Source: Xiphophorus maculatus
Taxonomy: Eukaryota > Chordata > Actinopteri > Cyprinodontiformes > Poeciliidae
Assembly (NCBI RefSeq): GCF_002775205.1
Contig: NC_036454.1
Coordinates: 10,622,882 to 10,686,881 of the forward strand
DNA: 64,000 nt
Reading direction: 5' to 3'
Part shown: positions 61,106 to 64,000 of the stretch, piece by piece
How positions within the stretch are numbered: the stretch's first letter is position 1
Layout of the letters: each line of letters begins with the position of its first letter
Translations under genes and position numbers: made by a program
The notes under the pieces: model-generated
What the model was told of the DNA's origin: nothing
Database searches by the model: none
Seen by the model: the letters and a program-made list of their open reading frames with translations, nothing else

Positions 61106-62735
61106 TTACGCTTCCACCTCGAACGCCATGCCGACTTTGTGTCCGCCGGAGCTGACGCTCTTCCCATTGATCATCGCAGAGAGGGTGATATTCACTCCTG
61201 CATGGGGAGAGCATCGGGAGTGAGTTTCAGGTAACTTTGGTGATTGCTCTTTGAGTTGTTTCTGCTGAAAGTAGCATTCAAAATGTCAGAGGGCAAACCT
61301 GGCCTGAGGGTATGTGTGTATCCAAGCCCAACGACGCCGGCATTGGTGACTTTTGCCTGTGAGGAGAGGGGGGGGGAAAGTAATAATTCAAGGCATTAGA
61401 ATTATTCTTCAATTAACATTTTGCACATTTATATACTTCCATTTGGGTCTCTAATACTTTAAAAACAGTCCATGCGCTTAAAAGGAAAAAAAAAAAACAC
61501 GCAGCTGCTTTTTCGCAATAAGTTAAGAGTTTTTTGTGTTTGGAAAATGAGCTGCTTCAGAAATCCTCTTCCAATAGACAGGCACCGCACAGTTACCTAG
61601 CAACCCTGCAAAGCTCAATACGTCTCCTAGCAACCCAGGCAGAGTTGCAGCAGCAGTTTATTTGGATTTAAAGTGACAAGACGCCCAAAAGCAGCTCATT
61701 CTGAAATAGCTTAAAAATCTGCCCATAACAGTCGATAGGCGTCGTCTATTTTCTCTACAGCGCCCCCTAGAATATTTTAAATGATCGGCCCCAAACCATG
61801 CTTCAACACAGAATTATGAAACTTGGTACACGTGTGTATCTTGTCAGGACCTACAAAAATCTACCATGTCTTACTTTTACTCTATGATTCATATGGGTTT
61901 AATCTTGTGCCAACTGACATAAAATGACATGATGATGAACTCTGTCAATGCTGCCTGCTTGTTGAACCGTGTGACTGTGGCTAAATGGCGAATTGCAATC
62001 CCTCGCCTTAAGCATACGGTCGTCGCTAAATCACACATGGATCATCCGATTTGGACCAAACTGGATATGTATGACCTTTGTTCACCTCTAAAGAGCCTAA
62101 TAGCATTGAATTGTAATTTGACTCCACTGCGCCCCCTAGCTTATTCCATCACCTATATCTCCTCAACACCACAGAATATCTGCACCAGATTTTTGGTGCA
62201 TCATCAGGGAGCACTGTTGATCGCATCAGTGTGTATAGCCTGGCTGACAGGTGCGGGAACTGCGTGAGAGCGCCTGCGGTGGCTGGTGGGCGGCGTCGCT
62301 GGAGCTCCCGCGGTCACCAGGAGGCCGGAGCGGCGCTGAGTGGCGAGGGCCGCCCGACGCCGCTTGCGGCTTTAATATTTTCATTGTCTTCATTGAGCGG
62401 AGAAGCAGAACTGAAATCAGCCTCCTTGTTTGTGTGCATAAACACATTAAAAGCTTCTCAACACTCAAAAAGGACATTTTCACTAATTTTAGAGGATCCA
62501 CTCCTGTGATTTTGTACAAAATGTAATTCATAACATGAATTTCTAACTCCAGTAAATAAATGTGCTGTATGTGTTATTTCTTACAGACAGGGAGGAGTCC
62601 TTGTCCAGCTGGTATTTGGTTCCAATCCCAAACCGTGTGTTGTTGCTTCCTGCTGTCCAGGCCAGGTTCACTGCTGCCTCCAAGTTCTTGTTCGCCTTGT
62701 GGTAAATGGAGGCCCCAAACTCTGTACTGTCATTC
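61106..62735 (-). CDS. vdac3: Voltage-dependent anion channel, last three exons (partial)
   Basis: Mitochondrial outer-membrane beta-barrel porin that passes ATP/ADP and other metabolites. Exons in transcript order: 62735-62585, 61356-61299, 61197-61106, with stop TAA at 61108-61106; phases agree at both junctions. Encoded motifs: [37 protein letters not shown] and [13 protein letters not shown] at the C-terminus. These are the last beta strands of VDAC, including the nucleotide-associated G-L-G-Y region. About 100 residues are present; the upstream exons are right of the window. The paralogue call rests on neighbours (ikbkb, plat) and on the A-K-V and F-E-x-E-A features; vdac2 is the main alternative. 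Confidence 0.85.
61430..62584. other. vdac3: vdac3 intron with dispersed repeats
   Basis: 61560-61720 has gttacctagcaaccctg and tcctagcaacccagg, related to family F. 61725-62390 is a repeat block described separately. Confidence 0.6.
61725..62390. repeat. CpG-rich dispersed repeat with GCGCCCCCT motifs
   Basis: Contains cagcgccccctag at 61758 and tgcgccccctagc at 62129, and ends in a very GC-rich stretch (about 62235-62380) finishing cgacgccgcttgcggcttta. Base composition is unlike the flanking intron. The GC-rich open frames on both strands have no splice support. Resembles a known type of fish interspersed repeat; exact name not recalled. Confidence 0.55.
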
Positions 62736-64000
62736 CTGAAACAAAAAGACCCAAGCACAACGTAAGAACAAACACACCAAAAAATAAAAATGTGTCTTTA
62801 TTACAGAAACAACTTTTTCCTTTATCAGAAACATTTAAATAGAAGGGAGACTTCTATGGATTTCAAATAGGTTTCCTTAGATCATATTTCAGTAATACAA
62901 TTTACTGAAACTCATATTTTGTTTTAATTTTAAATATAACAAATTTTGAATCATCAGAATATAGTCCTTAATTCATTTTATTTATATTTTAGGACTTCTA
63001 AAACCATTTTTTTCAAAAGCACTAAAAGAAACAACCAAAACCCATGTGAATTATTACCTGAAAGCAGGAGCGATTTAGGTACGAAAAGCAATTTTGGTCA
63101 TTAATCACAGGCTTGCCAGCTTCACCTAATGTCTACCAGATGCTATTAGAAACTCAAATGTATATTTAATAGAAGTCAGCAGACATTTAATAGACACCCC
63201 TAGCATTTTGAAAGTGTAGCACATTAATTAAACACTTGGCGGTATTTTCTGACTAAAGTTAGTAACTCTTACCACTGATTTTTCTTTTAATACCTGCGTT
63301 TTCCTTTAATTTCAATTTCATTACAAGAAGAGCTATAAACATCCAGTATTTTTTTCCTAAAAAAAACAAAAATAAAACTAGAGCACATCTATTTACTAAA
63401 CTTGGTTAAACAGAAAAAAGGTTTTTTGAATAGTTTTAATTTTTCTTGCTGAGAATAGATCAAAAGATGTTCTAGACCTAAAAATTAGAAAACAATTACA
63501 CAAAAAGTTACTCAACTCTATGCCTTTGTTTTAAAAAAAGCCACTTTGTTTTATTAAATATTGCATGTTTAATTTATTTGTGAACAGATAAAACATGTTT
63601 TAAGCTGGAAAAACAATTTGCCTACTGAGTACGTTTGACTTTGGGGTTCACATTTGGACACCACTATACTAACTGTACATCACACCTGGTCAAACAGGAT
63701 TAAATTAATTTTACACATTTTAAATGCCGGGCGCCATCTATTAAGCATCTGCTACCTTGAATTTAAAGTGTAGTGGTGCTAAAGCAACACCAGATGAACA
63801 ACTTTTAGTTAATATTTAACCTGCTCTAACTGTGTTTAGAATACAGCTTCACAGTTTTAGCTCTGCAAGATGATCGCAAATTCATATTGGGCATCTATTA
63901 TATCATGTATCATTTATTGTGAAAAATTTCTTATCATGATAAGAATTTTGATTCAAAATCAAAATTTGATTTAGATTTTGAAATTGATCAGGATCATTGT
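62736..64000. other. vdac3: vdac3 intron running off the right edge
   Basis: AT-rich; no further VDAC exon is recognisable before the edge. The last 120 bases are rich in atcatgataaga/aatttgat motifs like the start of family D or E repeats. Confidence 0.6.

Noticed and set aside
62231..62531. GC-rich open frames on both strands in the vdac3 intron
   Set aside because: They match the GC-rich end of a dispersed repeat, and VDAC exons splice across the region in phase.

Overview
The window is vertebrate nuclear DNA, almost certainly from a teleost fish. It holds AT-rich, intron-split genes with GT-AG introns, and the intergenic and intronic DNA is packed with fish-type repeats: tRNA-derived SINEs, L2/Rex-like LINE tails, Tc1 fragments, and hAT-like and foldback MITEs. 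None of the long open frames outside the spliced genes looks like a real independent gene. I read the genes by hand from splice sites, reading phase and family motifs; every exon list below keeps frame throughout.

Three genes are present. (1) plat, tissue-type plasminogen activator, lies on the minus strand (coding 17225 down to 7014, non-coding first exon near 24268-24335). It has 14 coding exons totalling 1746 bp (581 aa): signal peptide, propeptide, fibronectin-type-I finger, EGF, kringle 1, kringle 2, linker and trypsin-like protease. (2) ikbkb, IKK-beta, lies on the plus strand (non-coding first exon ending 29201, coding 32319 to 59065). It has 21 coding exons totalling 2232 bp (743 aa): kinase, ubiquitin-like domain, helical scaffold/dimerisation domain and C-terminal NEMO-binding motif. 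(3) The last three exons of a VDAC gene, best called vdac3, lie on the minus strand (62735 down to 61106); the rest is beyond the right edge.

Layout: 1-6000 is intergenic and repeat-rich; 6000-24400 is plat; 24400-29000 is the spacer between the head-to-head plat and ikbkb promoters; 29000-59760 is ikbkb; about 59760-60340 is the short spacer between the convergent ikbkb and vdac3 3' ends; 60340 to the right edge is vdac3. The neighbourhood plat-ikbkb-vdac3 matches the human 8p11 cluster, but POLB and DKK4, which lie between IKBKB and VDAC3 in human, are absent from that interval. The genes act in separate processes (fibrinolysis, NF-kB signalling, mitochondrial outer-membrane transport); nothing suggests an operon-like or newly assembled system.

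I did not find an undescribed biological system. The most interesting points are in plat (Met instead of Ile/Val after the activation cleavage, a Trp in kringle 1 that suggests lysine binding lost in human kringle 1, and an extra linker exon) and in the repeats (a 45-bp minisatellite grown from a LINE coding end, SINEs with near-perfect target-site duplications, and a four-copy foldback MITE family).
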